A stretch of DNA of 23,148 nucleotides from positions 1 to 23,148 of the forward strand of contig CAMYLR010000005.1 of assembly GCA_947259315.1 (NCBI GenBank), written 5' to 3'. The stretch comes from an uncultured Gemmatimonadales bacterium (GTDB lineage: Bacteria; Gemmatimonadota; Gemmatimonadetes; JACCXV01; JAHWKZ01). Of this stretch, positions 14,473 to 22,054 are shown one piece after another. The position numbers were made by a program, and so were the translations under genes. Each line of letters begins with the position of its first letter. The first letter of the stretch is position 1. Below the pieces are notes generated by a model. It was not told where the DNA came from and did no database searches. It was given only the letters and a program-made list of their open reading frames with translations.

Positions 14473-14895
14473 GTGCTTGTCCGAGCATTCCTTTCGCTGC
14501 TTCTCGTAGCCATGTCGGCATCCGCGACATGGGCTCAAGATCCAACCGAGGTCGATCCCGAGCACTACACGGTAGCGTTCGAGAACGACAAGGTGCGCGT
14601 CCTGCACATTCAGTACGGACCGGGCGAGACATCGGTGATGCATGAGCATCCCGACGGAGTGTCGATCGGGTTGACGACGACCACCTGGCGGATGCACGCC
14701 CCCGACGGTACTTCAGCCGAGTACACGACTGAAGCCAACCAGGTGGAGTGGGCGGATGCGGTTGTCCACTCGCCAGAGAATGCGTCCGATGAAGCCGGAG
14801 AAGTGTTCCTGATCGAGTTCAAGAAACACAAGAAAATGGACCACGCTGAGAAGTACGAGAAAGAACACGCAGAGGAGCACGACGACGACTACTGA
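14473..14895 (+). CDS. exported cupin-domain protein with His/Asp/Glu-rich tail
   Basis: This 140-residue periplasmic protein has a signal peptide at residues 1-21 (cleavage after TWA). The single cupin domain starts with VAFENDKVRVLHIQYGPGE (34-52). Motif 1 includes MHEHPDG with His57 and His59 as metal ligands, and motif 2 includes His99 (AVVHSPENA). The C-terminal 23 residues (118-140) are almost wholly Lys, His, Glu and Asp, ending in EHDDDY, which may bind extra metal. The start is a GTG at 14473-14475 with GGAGG six bases upstream. It is probably co-transcribed with the small membrane protein that follows after 32 bases. No enzymatic function can be assigned. Confidence 0.82.
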   Translation: MLVRAFLSLLLVAMSASATWAQDPTEVDPEHYTVAFENDKVRVLHIQYGPGETSVMHEHPDGVSIGLTTTTWRMHAPDGTSAEYTTEANQVEWADAVVHSPENASDEAGEVFLIEFKKHKKMDHAEKYEKEHAEEHDDDY

Positions 14896-14927
14896 GGCCT
14901 AAGCGAGACCGCTTCATAAAAAGCCGT

Positions 14928-15311
14928 GTGTTTCAATCCGGCGTGGTCACTCTCGGGTTGGCGGCCGCGATCCACATTGACTGGCACCTCGCGCGGCACG
15001 GTCCCGGTCTGAGTCTGGGCTGGACCTACCATTGGTTAGTCGCGGTTCCGATCTTCGCGCTGACTGCCGTGCTCACTGTTCACCGTTGGCGTTCAGCCGC
15101 AGGCGTGGCCGGTATCGTGATCATCGTGATTGCGACTGTGCTTGCACAGGGTCTGGAGCCGATCGCCGAGTCTTTATTCTTTGGCGTGCCGTTGGGTTAT
15201 GGCTTCCGTCCTGAGCGGCTAACGGCGTTTGGCGCTTTTCTCGGGATCGGCGTAGCTACATTTGGCGTCGTCGTGTCGGTGTTGCGAAGGCGTCCCGATG
15301 TAGCCGAGTAA
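14928..15311 (+). CDS. small four-helix membrane protein of unknown function
   Basis: This encodes a 127-residue integral membrane protein with hydrophobic segments at about residues 3-15 (short), 34-52, 57-76 and 100-119. A short loop between the last two holds EPIAESLFFGVPLGYGF. His residues near the first helix (AAAIHIDWHLARHG) could bind a metal or haem, but nothing proves this. I do not recognise the family. The start is a GTG at 14928-14930 without a visible Shine-Dalgarno, so the start is uncertain. It follows the cupin gene on the same strand by 32 bases and ends 24 bases from the convergent cyclase-ATPase gene. Confidence 0.62.
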   Translation: MFQSGVVTLGLAAAIHIDWHLARHGPGLSLGWTYHWLVAVPIFALTAVLTVHRWRSAAGVAGIVIIVIATVLAQGLEPIAESLFFGVPLGYGFRPERLTAFGAFLGIGVATFGVVVSVLRRRPDVAE

Positions 15312-15335
15312 CGCAGCAGGCATCCGGGACGCCTC

Positions 15336-18020
15336 TCACGGGATCGGCTCACCCGGTTCGATCACCGACTCACCAGGCTGCTCGTCGCCGAACGCCTCGG
15401 CGACCGCCTCGTCAAGCGACAACTCGCTCCCCTCGGCCCAAGTAACTGCAAAGACCTCTTCACCGAGGGCTTTCCGCGCCGCGTTGACCGAGCGGTCGTA
15501 GAGCAACTGGTCTGGAGGATCGAGCGTCCGACCCTGGGCCGCCAGACCTGCCTCACCGGCACCCAGCAGTCGCGCCGCTAGATCGTAATCACCTCGAGTG
15601 GCGTGGACCTCCGCCATACCGATGAGCGCTTGCAGACGACCCGCCAGATGATGGAGCTCGGCGGACACTTGCACCGTTTGCCGATAGCGTCGGTCGGCTT
15701 CATTCGTGTTCCCCATCGCGTGCGCCGTCTGACCCAGGTTGAAGAGGATATCCACGTCCCGATAGCGATTCCCATACTCCTGACACCGCACGCGCGCCTC
15801 CTCGTACATCGCTTCTGCACGCTCCAAGTGCCCCCAGTATCGAGCCGTTTCTCCCTGGTTCACGAGCAGAACGAGCTCCGAATCCCGGTCGCCGAGCTCC
15901 CGGGCTAACTTCAACCCCTCCTCGGCAGCAACAGTGCCGATCTCGTAGTCACGCTCGCTGAGCGATGCGTTCCTCCCGACCGCCGAGAGCGCGAGCACCA
16001 AGCTTCGCTTGTCACTTACCTCCCGCGCGACCGCCAACGCTTCGTTGGCCGCCGAACGAGCGCGATCTTTATCGCCGTGAAAGAATGCCAGCGCGCTCAA
16101 GGCACTCAGTGCCTGGCTACTCGCGATGCTCGGTTCCGAGCCAGCAACAAGCGCCCGCTCGCACCACCCGATCCCCTCGGTCAGCAAACCCTCAGACTTC
16201 CACGAATGCTTCATCGAAGCCACGATACGAAGCGCCGGCTCGATTTCATTTCGCGCCAGACTCCACTCCAATGCCGCCCGCACGTTGTCGTTCTCGGTCG
16301 CCACCAACTCCAACCTCGGTGTCACTTCCGAACCCAACCCAAGCACCAACCCCTCTACGAGTGCAAGCGCCCAGTCCCGTTGTCGGCGCTCGATCGTCTC
16401 ATCCTCTTCCGCGGCGGTGAGCTTCTCACGCGCATACTGTCGCGTCGTCTCCAGCAGCCGGTAACGCATTCCTGAATCGTCATGAGGCTCCGCAATGACG
16501 AGGGATTTGTCTACCAGTCGCGACATCAGATCAAGCGCTCCCGGCTCGCCCCAGATCGCTTCCGCGGCGTCCAGCGTCCAGCCGCCAACGAAAACCGCCA
16601 ATCGCCGTAGAAGCACCTGTTCCTGCGGTTCCAACAAATCGTGGCTCCAGTCGATAACCGCCCGAAGCGTCTGGTGGCGGGGTGATGCGGTCCGGCTGCT
16701 GACTCCGAGAAGCTGAAAGCGATCGTCGAGACGCTCGGCGATCTGATCCAGAGAAAGGACCGCAACTCGTGCGGCGGCCAACTCGATCGCGTGTGGGATG
16801 CCGTCCAGTCGTGCGCAGATCTGACCTATCGCTCGAGCGTTGTCCTCATCGATAGCAAAATCCGGTTGTACGAGTCCCGCACGATCTACAAACAGTTGGA
16901 CCGCCTCGTAGGCGCCTAGATCCAATGGAGAAGCGTCCTTTGGATCCGCTCCGATATCTGGCGCCGCCAACGGGGGCACCACGAATACGACTTCTCCCGG
17001 GATGCCCAGCGTCTCCCGACTGGTAGCGAGCACTTTCAGCCCCGGGGCCGCGCGTAATGCGGACTCAACCCACTGAGCGCTCGCATCAATCAAGTGCTCA
17101 CAATTGTCCAACACGATCAGCACGGTTTGTGGACCCAGATTCTGCATCAACGTGTCGGCCACATCCCGACCCGGCACCTCACGCAAACCGAGGGCGCTCG
17201 CTACGGTCTGTGGAACTCGCGTGGGATCACGAAGCCTGGCTAGCTCGACAAACCAGACTCCGTCAGCGAACGCCTTTGATGCCTGAGCCGCCAGTTGCAG
17301 GCCGAGACGGGTCTTGCCTTGTCCCCCAGCACCGGTAAGCGTGACGATGCGATGTTCAGCCAACAGTTCTCGAACTTCTGCGATCTCCGTCTCCCTACCC
17401 ACAAAGCTCGTAAGCTGCAGCGGTAGGTTGTGGGGCAGCGTGTCGAGCGATCTCAAAGGCGGGAAGTCCGTCCGGAGAGACGGGTGATCCAGTTGGTAAA
17501 TCTGTTCGGGGGATTCGAGATCGTGGAGCCGGTGGTACCCTAGGTCGCGTAGCGCCACACTGTCAGGTGGCGAGCCACTCACCAAATCGCATGCCGTTCG
17601 GGAGAGAACCGTTTGGCCACCGTGGGCCACCGATACGAGACGGGCCACTCGGTTGACCGCCGATCCGTAGTAGCCTCCCTCTCGTGGGTCCGCCGCGCCG
17701 GTGTGGATCGCTACGCGAACCCGCAGTCGACTCCCGGCACGTTGAGCTTCCCGGTCAAGATCGCGTTGAATGACCAGCGCCGCTCCGACCGCTTCCGGTG
17801 CCCGCTCGAACACCGCCCAAAACCCATCGCCGACAGTATTGAAGATGCGTCCACCGTTGGCGCTGACCGCATCGAGGACGATCTCGTCGTGGCGCTCGAG
17901 GTTCGTCTTCATGCGGTCAGCATCCTCTTCCCAAAGACGCGTGCTGCCCTCGATGTCGGTAAAGAGGAACGTGACCGTCCCCGATGGAAGATCAGTACCG
18001 GCGGACGAGTGTGTGATCAT
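15336..18020 (-). CDS. class III nucleotidyl cyclase - NB-ARC-like ATPase - TPR signalling protein
   Basis: This is a large cytoplasmic regulator of 894 residues. The N-terminal class III adenylyl/guanylyl cyclase domain (about 13-185) has metal Asp22 (FTDIEGST) and Asp65 (VGDGFW), and the transition-state pair Asn and Arg in GSAVNRVARL. The usual base-selecting Lys and Asp appear replaced by Asn61 and Gly. Then comes a STAND-type ATPase: LPLQLTSFVGRE, Walker A LTGAGGQGKTRL (about 230-241), Walker B VLIVLDNCEH, and LATSRETLGIPGE as sensor. After a winged-helix part, the last 300 residues are alpha-helical TPR-like repeats. This resembles the large family of predicted cyclase-ATPases related to AfsR/MalT. 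I use the ATG at 18018-18020, close to the domain; a TTG at 18068 is an alternative that would overlap the divergent gene. It is divergent from an AraC regulator. Confidence 0.87.
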   Translation of the reverse strand: MITHSSAGTDLPSGTVTFLFTDIEGSTRLWEEDADRMKTNLERHDEIVLDAVSANGGRIFNTVGDGFWAVFERAPEAVGAALVIQRDLDREAQRAGSRLRVRVAIHTGAADPREGGYYGSAVNRVARLVSVAHGGQTVLSRTACDLVSGSPPDSVALRDLGYHRLHDLESPEQIYQLDHPSLRTDFPPLRSLDTLPHNLPLQLTSFVGRETEIAEVRELLAEHRIVTLTGAGGQGKTRLGLQLAAQASKAFADGVWFVELARLRDPTRVPQTVASALGLREVPGRDVADTLMQNLGPQTVLIVLDNCEHLIDASAQWVESALRAAPGLKVLATSRETLGIPGEVVFVVPPLAAPDIGADPKDASPLDLGAYEAVQLFVDRAGLVQPDFAIDEDNARAIGQICARLDGIPHAIELAAARVAVLSLDQIAERLDDRFQLLGVSSRTASPRHQTLRAVIDWSHDLLEPQEQVLLRRLAVFVGGWTLDAAEAIWGEPGALDLMSRLVDKSLVIAEPHDDSGMRYRLLETTRQYAREKLTAAEEDETIERRQRDWALALVEGLVLGLGSEVTPRLELVATENDNVRAALEWSLARNEIEPALRIVASMKHSWKSEGLLTEGIGWCERALVAGSEPSIASSQALSALSALAFFHGDKDRARSAANEALAVAREVSDKRSLVLALSAVGRNASLSERDYEIGTVAAEEGLKLARELGDRDSELVLLVNQGETARYWGHLERAEAMYEEARVRCQEYGNRYRDVDILFNLGQTAHAMGNTNEADRRYRQTVQVSAELHHLAGRLQALIGMAEVHATRGDYDLAARLLGAGEAGLAAQGRTLDPPDQLLYDRSVNAARKALGEEVFAVTWAEGSELSLDEAVAEAFGDEQPGESVIEPGEPIP

Positions 18021-18100
18021 CCTGGAAGCGGTTCCAGATTCAACCTCGCGTGCAGAAGCTCTGTTCAAACGTCAGGCAATCTACTCGCGAGGAGTCCGGG
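18021..18100. promoter_or_regulatory. shared divergent promoter region of cyclase-ATPase and AraC genes
   Basis: With the starts chosen here, only 80 bases separate the two divergent genes, so their promoters must overlap each other or the coding sequences. The plus-strand ribosome-binding site GCGAGGAG (18087-18094) lies six bases before the TTG start at 18101. No clear operator repeat is visible. This is position-based inference. Confidence 0.4.
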
Positions 18101-18994
18101 TTGGCTCAATTCGATCGTCTTTACACCGGTGGCGGGATCTCCGTTCTCGACTGGCACTGTCCTGGAACGGACGATGTCTCAGAGAGCTCAGCGCCGGTTT
18201 ACGGATTCGCGTTCCCGCGCCAGGGCGTCTTTCACAAGGTGCTGGGGCGCAAGCAAGTAACGGCAACACCGGGAGCGGTGCTCTTCTTTCAGCCCTCGGA
18301 GGCCTTCCAGACGAGTCATCCAATGCCCGGCGGGGATCGAGGCACTGTAGTCCGCGTCGACGAATCGATGATCGAGGAGATCGTAGGCGCCATCGGAGCG
18401 GACGGGGCGAGGGTCGATCTGCGCTCGCTGCGGGGTCGATTGGCGTTTTTGCGACCCAGGACCTTGTTGCGAGTTCACGGGCTCGCTGCCCTGGCTCGTC
18501 AGGTTCCCGACGAGGCGCAGTTGGACATCGCCGAGACGGCACTCGAGCTGGTCGCCGAATCTCTGCGTGCGGATGCGACGACCCGGCCCGAGTGTTGCTG
18601 TTCAACGCGCGCTCGATCGACGCACGAGCAAGTAGTCGAGGCGGTGAAGCTTCTCATCAACGAGCGCTTCGCGGAGCGCCTCTCGCTCGAAGGGATCGCT
18701 CGTTCGGTTGGCTATTCACGGTTCTATCTAGCGACGATCTTCCGTCGCCACACGGGGCTTTCGATTCACCGCTATCTGAACAACCACCGCTTGCTGATCG
18801 CACTCGAGTCGTTGAACTCCGGGCTCGACCTCACACCCCTCGCCCTGCGCGTCGGGTTTTCGTCCCACGCTCACCTGACGACCGCGTTTGGACAGCAGTT
18901 TGGCCTCCCCCCATCACGAGCTCGGCGTTGCCTCTCGCCTTCTGGCCGCGATGAACTCTCGCTTCTGCTTCGAGACTTTCGCCGCCGCGCTTAG
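18101..18994 (+). CDS. AraC-family transcriptional regulator
   Basis: This 297-residue regulator has an N-terminal cupin-like sensing domain (GFAFPRQGVFHKVLG, then TPGAVLFFQPSEAF with a His in the following loop) and a C-terminal double helix-turn-helix. Helix-turn-helix 1 is LSLEGIARSVGYSRFYLATI; helix-turn-helix 2 is LTPLALRVGFSSHAHLTTAF, followed by FGLPPSRAR, the typical AraC ending. I prefer the TTG at 18101-18103 as start because GAGGAG stands just upstream; a GTG at 18050 would extend into the divergent gene. It lies back to back with the cyclase-ATPase gene, so it may control that gene or itself. The stop TAG (18992-18994) interlocks with the stop of the convergent lipoprotein gene. 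Confidence 0.88.
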   Translation: MAQFDRLYTGGGISVLDWHCPGTDDVSESSAPVYGFAFPRQGVFHKVLGRKQVTATPGAVLFFQPSEAFQTSHPMPGGDRGTVVRVDESMIEEIVGAIGADGARVDLRSLRGRLAFLRPRTLLRVHGLAALARQVPDEAQLDIAETALELVAESLRADATTRPECCCSTRARSTHEQVVEAVKLLINERFAERLSLEGIARSVGYSRFYLATIFRRHTGLSIHRYLNNHRLLIALESLNSGLDLTPLALRVGFSSHAHLTTAFGQQFGLPPSRARRCLSPSGRDELSLLLRDFRRRA

Positions 18995-19524
18995 AACGTT
19001 CTTACCTGGACGTTTCCACGCGTGATCTCATCGAGAACGAGTCCCGGTGGGGCCTCGCCCGTCGCACAGAATGCCGCCGCGCTGCCCGGAGGCGCGTTGC
19101 GGAACGCGCGGAGATTCGTCGTCGCGTCTGCCGGTGCGTTGGCGCCCTCACCGCCATCGACAGCCGCCCAGGCGATATCCGTACCCTCCTGAAAGAACGT
19201 GAACTTCGCGTCGTCCACGGTCCCCCCGACACGGGCGTCCGTCCCGTCGACCCATAAACACGTGATCGTCCCGTGCACGATCGCCGAGCCGGCCACCAGC
19301 TGCCACTGTCCCTTAACGCTGCCGTCCACGTATTGGTTCGCGGTGAAGCTCAACCTCCGGTTGAAACCATCCGGCGTGAGAAAGTGGGCCCCGCCTTTGG
19401 CCTGAGCCGCGATCGCACGAGCGGGTGTGACGTCGCGTTCAACCGGAGACGTAGGCCCGAACTCATCGGTCTCGCTACAAGCCCCCATCACCAGACAGGT
19501 GAGAACAACCAATCCACGATACAT
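18991..19524 (-). CDS. small outer-envelope lipoprotein of unknown function
   Basis: This is a 177-residue lipoprotein. The leader MYRGLVVLTCLVMGAC ends in the lipobox V-M-G-A-C, with Cys16 as lipid attachment site. The mature part is Gly/Ala-rich with many beta-strand-like stretches (GGAHFLTPDGFNRRLSFTAN, then GSVKGQWQLVAG and GTITCLWVDGTDARVGGTV) and two more cysteines, at about 89 and 153. I recall similar secreted domains in environmental bacteria but cannot name a family. The start is the ATG at 19522-19524, preceded by GGGAGG eight bases upstream; the frame stays open to 19665 without a plausible leader. It is divergent from the octahaem cytochrome gene by about 290 bases and shares its stop region with the AraC gene. 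Confidence 0.75.
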   Translation of the reverse strand: MYRGLVVLTCLVMGACSETDEFGPTSPVERDVTPARAIAAQAKGGAHFLTPDGFNRRLSFTANQYVDGSVKGQWQLVAGSAIVHGTITCLWVDGTDARVGGTVDDAKFTFFQEGTDIAWAAVDGGEGANAPADATTNLRAFRNAPPGSAAAFCATGEAPPGLVLDEITRGNVQVRTF

Positions 19525-19699
19525 CCTCGATACCTCCCTTTTGTCGTGACGAGCGAGTCGGGGTCGTCCCAACTCGTTCTCAAGATCGGGAGGCGAATCG
19601 AGTGCGGCTTTCAGAATCGTGCGAAAAGCACGACGCTCGAACCGGAGTAGTAAAACCCCTGACAAATGTACCCCGCCCTACAGGCGTGTCTGGGAATTC

Positions 19700-19767
19700 C
19701 CTTACACATCGACCGGGACGCACCCTGACATACCGACGCCTACGTAACAGCTACCATGTGTGTAAGG
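19700..19767. promoter_or_regulatory. inverted repeat upstream of octahaem cytochrome gene
   Basis: The 290-base divergent gap 19525-19814 contains CCTTACACA (19700-19708) and its exact reverse complement TGTGTAAGG (19759-19767). The half-sites are about 59 bases centre to centre and end 48 bases before the chosen start. This could be a regulator dyad or chance. Nothing else is clear in the gap. Confidence 0.3.
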
Positions 19768-19814
19768 TATTCAACCACACCCTCACCGGCGGGTCTAATG
19801 AATCGGGGTTTCTC

Positions 19815-20966
19815 ATGATCGCAAAAGCCGCTTTGTTTCGCTGTGTGGCTGCGATCGCGTTCATGTTGCTGTTCTTCGCCGCCTGCGATGACGATGATGA
19901 TGACGGCGGTAACGTCGCTGGGCCGTCGCAACCGCGACCGTCAGTGACGTTTATCGGCTCCGAGAACTGCGGTCAATGTCACTCAGCGATCTTCAACGAG
20001 TTTCGCAAGTCAGGGCATCCTTACAAGCTCAACAGAGTCGTGAACGGGCAGCCGCCTAGCTATCCGTTCTCCACGGTTCCCAACCCCCCGGCCGGCGTCA
20101 GCTGGAACGACGTCGCCTATGTGATCGGCGGTTTCGGCTGGAAGGCGAGATTCATCGGCCAGGATGGTTTCATCATCACTGCCGGCGGGAACAACCAGTT
20201 CAACCTCGCGACCGACGAGTTCGTCGACTATCACAAGGACGAGCTCAAACCCTACAACTGCGGCCGCTGCCATACCACGGGCTATCAAGCGACCGGCAAC
20301 CAGGACGGTCTGCCCGGGCTCGAGGGCACGTGGGCGGCCCCCGGCATTCAGTGCGAGGAGTGCCACGGGCCCGGTAGCCTACATGCCACTACGCCCGGGA
20401 CCGTGAGACTGACGGTCGACACGCGACCCGAGGCGTGTGGAAAGTGCCATAACCGTGGCGGGATCAACAACATGATCCCGGCTAGTGGCGGGTTCATTCG
20501 CCATCACGAGCAGTACAACGAGATGGTCGCCGGCGGACACGAGTTCCTGTCGTGTGTGACGTGTCACGACCCACACACCGGGGTACGGTACAACGACCTC
20601 GAGGACGCCCAGGCGATCCGCCTACAGTGTGAGGCTTGCCACAGCGACGCTCGCCCATCACTCAGGGACGCGCCTCTCGCCGCAGTGAAGGCAGACTTCG
20701 ATTGTGAGTCGTGTCACATGCCATTCGCGGCCAAGAGCGCCGTCAAGTTCGACACGTATGTGGGCGATGTTCGGTCACATCTCGTGACGATCAACTCCGA
20801 CGTCCTCGCCGAACCGTTTGACGGTGGGACCGCGAATCACTACCTGACGCTCGAGTTCACGTGCCTCGGCTGCCACACCAACGAGACAAAGGAGTGGGCG
20901 GCAGGCGAAGCGTTGAACGTGCATGGTGACTACGGCGCCAATCGAGCACTCGGTTGGGCTCGATGA
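19815..20966 (+). CDS. octahaem c-type cytochrome lipoprotein
   Basis: This 383-residue electron-transfer protein has eight CxxCH haem motifs, at residues 52-56, 149-153, 180-184, 208-212, 247-251, 272-276, 297-301 and 350-354. The leader ends in the lipobox FFAAC with Cys24 as lipid attachment site, followed directly by six Asp residues. Asp right after the lipidated Cys is the classic Lol-avoidance residue in enterobacteria, so inner-membrane retention on the periplasmic side is possible. The first haem lies in GSENCGQCHSAIFNEF, similar to cytochrome c554-type multihaem proteins. The long gap between haems 1 and 2 (about 95 residues) could hold a small domain. The start is ATG 19815-19817; the frame is open further upstream to 19602 but carries no leader there. 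A terminator follows after 45 bases. Confidence 0.88.
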   Translation: MIAKAALFRCVAAIAFMLLFFAACDDDDDDGGNVAGPSQPRPSVTFIGSENCGQCHSAIFNEFRKSGHPYKLNRVVNGQPPSYPFSTVPNPPAGVSWNDVAYVIGGFGWKARFIGQDGFIITAGGNNQFNLATDEFVDYHKDELKPYNCGRCHTTGYQATGNQDGLPGLEGTWAAPGIQCEECHGPGSLHATTPGTVRLTVDTRPEACGKCHNRGGINNMIPASGGFIRHHEQYNEMVAGGHEFLSCVTCHDPHTGVRYNDLEDAQAIRLQCEACHSDARPSLRDAPLAAVKADFDCESCHMPFAAKSAVKFDTYVGDVRSHLVTINSDVLAEPFDGGTANHYLTLEFTCLGCHTNETKEWAAGEALNVHGDYGANRALGWAR

Positions 20967-21011
20967 AAGGAGGCTGAACCAGCGAACCCGATTCATCACG
21001 CCTGCAAGCGG

Positions 21012-21040
21012 AAGAGGGGTCGTCTTTGACGACCCCTCTT
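21012..21040 (+). terminator. intrinsic terminator after octahaem cytochrome gene
   Basis: There is a perfect 13-bp stem, AAGAGGGGTCGTC (21012-21024) paired with GACGACCCCTCTT (21028-21040), with a TTT loop, followed by TGCTGTTT. It lies 45 bases past the cytochrome stop. The stem also lies 26 bases beyond the end of the convergent lipoprotein gene and may stop that transcript too, though no T-tract follows on that strand. Confidence 0.9.
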
Positions 21041-21066
21041 TGCTGTTTCCAAGTTGTTCCGCGTGG

Positions 21067-21429
21067 TTACTCGCGCGGAGAGCTCTTACTGGGATCGGGC
21101 TCGGTCTCCGGCGGCGTCTTTTCGGCTTCAGCACTAAGCCGCTCCGCGGCTCCTGCCGTCCAGGCCTCCTGGGCCACGCGGTCCCTCTCCCGTGCGGCAT
21201 CGATTCTGTCCTGTTGCCTCATCAACTCTTCTCGCGCTTTTTCTTCCGACCGAGTCTCCCGATCCGATGTCCGATCCCGATTTTCGCCCTGACTCAATCC
21301 CGCAGCGGTAGTCGCTTCCCCGCCGGTAGCTGCTTGGTCAGCGGTCGCGACTCCCGTTCCACCAGATCCGCTCTGGCAAGCCACCGTCATAGCTAGAAAC
21401 ACGACAACGGTCGACAAAACGAGTCTCAT
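21067..21429 (-). CDS. small lipoprotein with a highly charged helical tail
   Basis: This is a 120-residue lipoprotein. The leader MRLVLSTVVVFLAMTVAC ends in the lipobox M-T-V-A-C (Cys18). A Gly/Ala/Thr-rich flexible linker follows (about 19-45). From about residue 46 the chain is rich in Arg, Glu, Asp and Gln (DRETRSEEKAREELMRQQDR) and probably forms one long helix or coiled coil, ending in a Pro/Glu tail. The start is ATG 21427-21429 with GGGAGG upstream; 23 more codons are open before it but carry no leader. No family was recognised. A structural role tethered to the envelope is possible. It lies between the terminator and the tRNA gene. Confidence 0.72.
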   Translation of the reverse strand: MRLVLSTVVVFLAMTVACQSGSGGTGVATADQAATGGEATTAAGLSQGENRDRTSDRETRSEEKAREELMRQQDRIDAARERDRVAQEAWTAGAAERLSAEAEKTPPETEPDPSKSSPRE

Positions 21430-21520
21430 GATCGCCTCCCGGGATAGCCTGCATATCCCTCTCACTGCAGCATACCTGCACCCGAGGGGTCTCGTCAAAA
21501 CCGGGTTGTGTCGACGTTTA

Positions 21521-21597
21521 TGGTGCGCCCGAGAGGATTCGAACCTCTGACCTACGGCTCCGGAGGCCGTCGCTCTATCCAGCTGAGCTACGGGCGC
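21521..21597 (-). tRNA. tRNA-Arg(CCG) with encoded CCA
   Basis: Read on the minus strand, the acceptor stem GCGCCCG pairs with CGGGCGC, followed by A and a genome-encoded CCA (21521-21523). The D arm has AGCTCAGCTGGATAGAGC. The anticodon stem ACGGC/GCCGT encloses the loop CTCCGGA, so the anticodon is CCG (codon CGG, arginine). The T arm has the standard GGTTCGAATCC. The cloverleaf is complete with no visible defect. Confidence 0.97.
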
Positions 21598-21645
21598 AGT
21601 CGGTGGGAGATCGAAGCTGACAGGGCGGCTCGGCCCGGGTTCTGA

Positions 21646-21963
21646 CTAATAGACCGGCGCTGAGCCCCCGGACGCGGTTGCGCCCCCGCCCTGCATGACA
21701 AGTTCCTTCAGTTCCTTGGACGGTTTGAAGGTCGGCACCATCCGTCCGGGGACGTGAACCGCCTCACCGGTCCTCGGGTTGCGGGCTTTCCTGGCCTTAC
21801 GCTGCTTGACCTTGAACGACCCGAAACCACGGATTTCGATGTTCTGCTCGCGGGCCAAGGCCTGTTTGACCGCTTCGAGAAAGCCGTCAACCACGACGGC
21901 GGTGTCCTTCTTGGTGAGCCCTGTCGCCTCAGCTATCTGCTCGACGAGGTCGGCTTTGGTCAT
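21646..21963 (-). CDS. HU/IHF family DNA-binding protein
   Basis: This is a 105-residue histone-like nucleoid protein. It starts MTKADLVEQIAEATGLTKKD, the usual HU/IHF N-terminus, followed by the dimerisation helices and the core IEIRGFGSFKVKQRKARKAR. The DNA-binding beta-arm has NPRTGEAVHVPGRMVPTFKP, where the RNPRTG and P motif intercalates into DNA. About 15 Gly/Ala-rich residues (MQGGGATASGGSAPVY) extend past the normal HU end. The start is ATG 21961-21963 with AGGAGA upstream; the frame is open to 22047, but those 28 codons lie before the family start and are not needed. Homodimer HU against IHF subunit cannot be settled. It lies between carB and tRNA-Arg on the same strand. Confidence 0.93.
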   Translation of the reverse strand: MTKADLVEQIAEATGLTKKDTAVVVDGFLEAVKQALAREQNIEIRGFGSFKVKQRKARKARNPRTGEAVHVPGRMVPTFKPSKELKELVMQGGGATASGGSAPVY

Positions 21964-22054
21964 GGTTTCTCTCCTGTCCTCGCGCCGTCGTTGGCTCCGA
22001 ATCCGGTCATCGACGTGGGAAGCGCGGACCAAGATACGTTGCCGCAAGCGCTTG

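Noticed and set aside
14330-14632. 100-codon minus-strand open frame upstream of the cupin gene
   Set aside because: It is antisense to the cupin leader, Arg/Thr-rich and without a motif; the plus-strand cupin has GGAGG, a signal peptide and a domain.
17770-18954. 394-codon plus-strand open frame crossing the cyclase and AraC genes
   Set aside because: It covers parts of two confident genes in the wrong frame and is Arg/Ser-rich without motifs.
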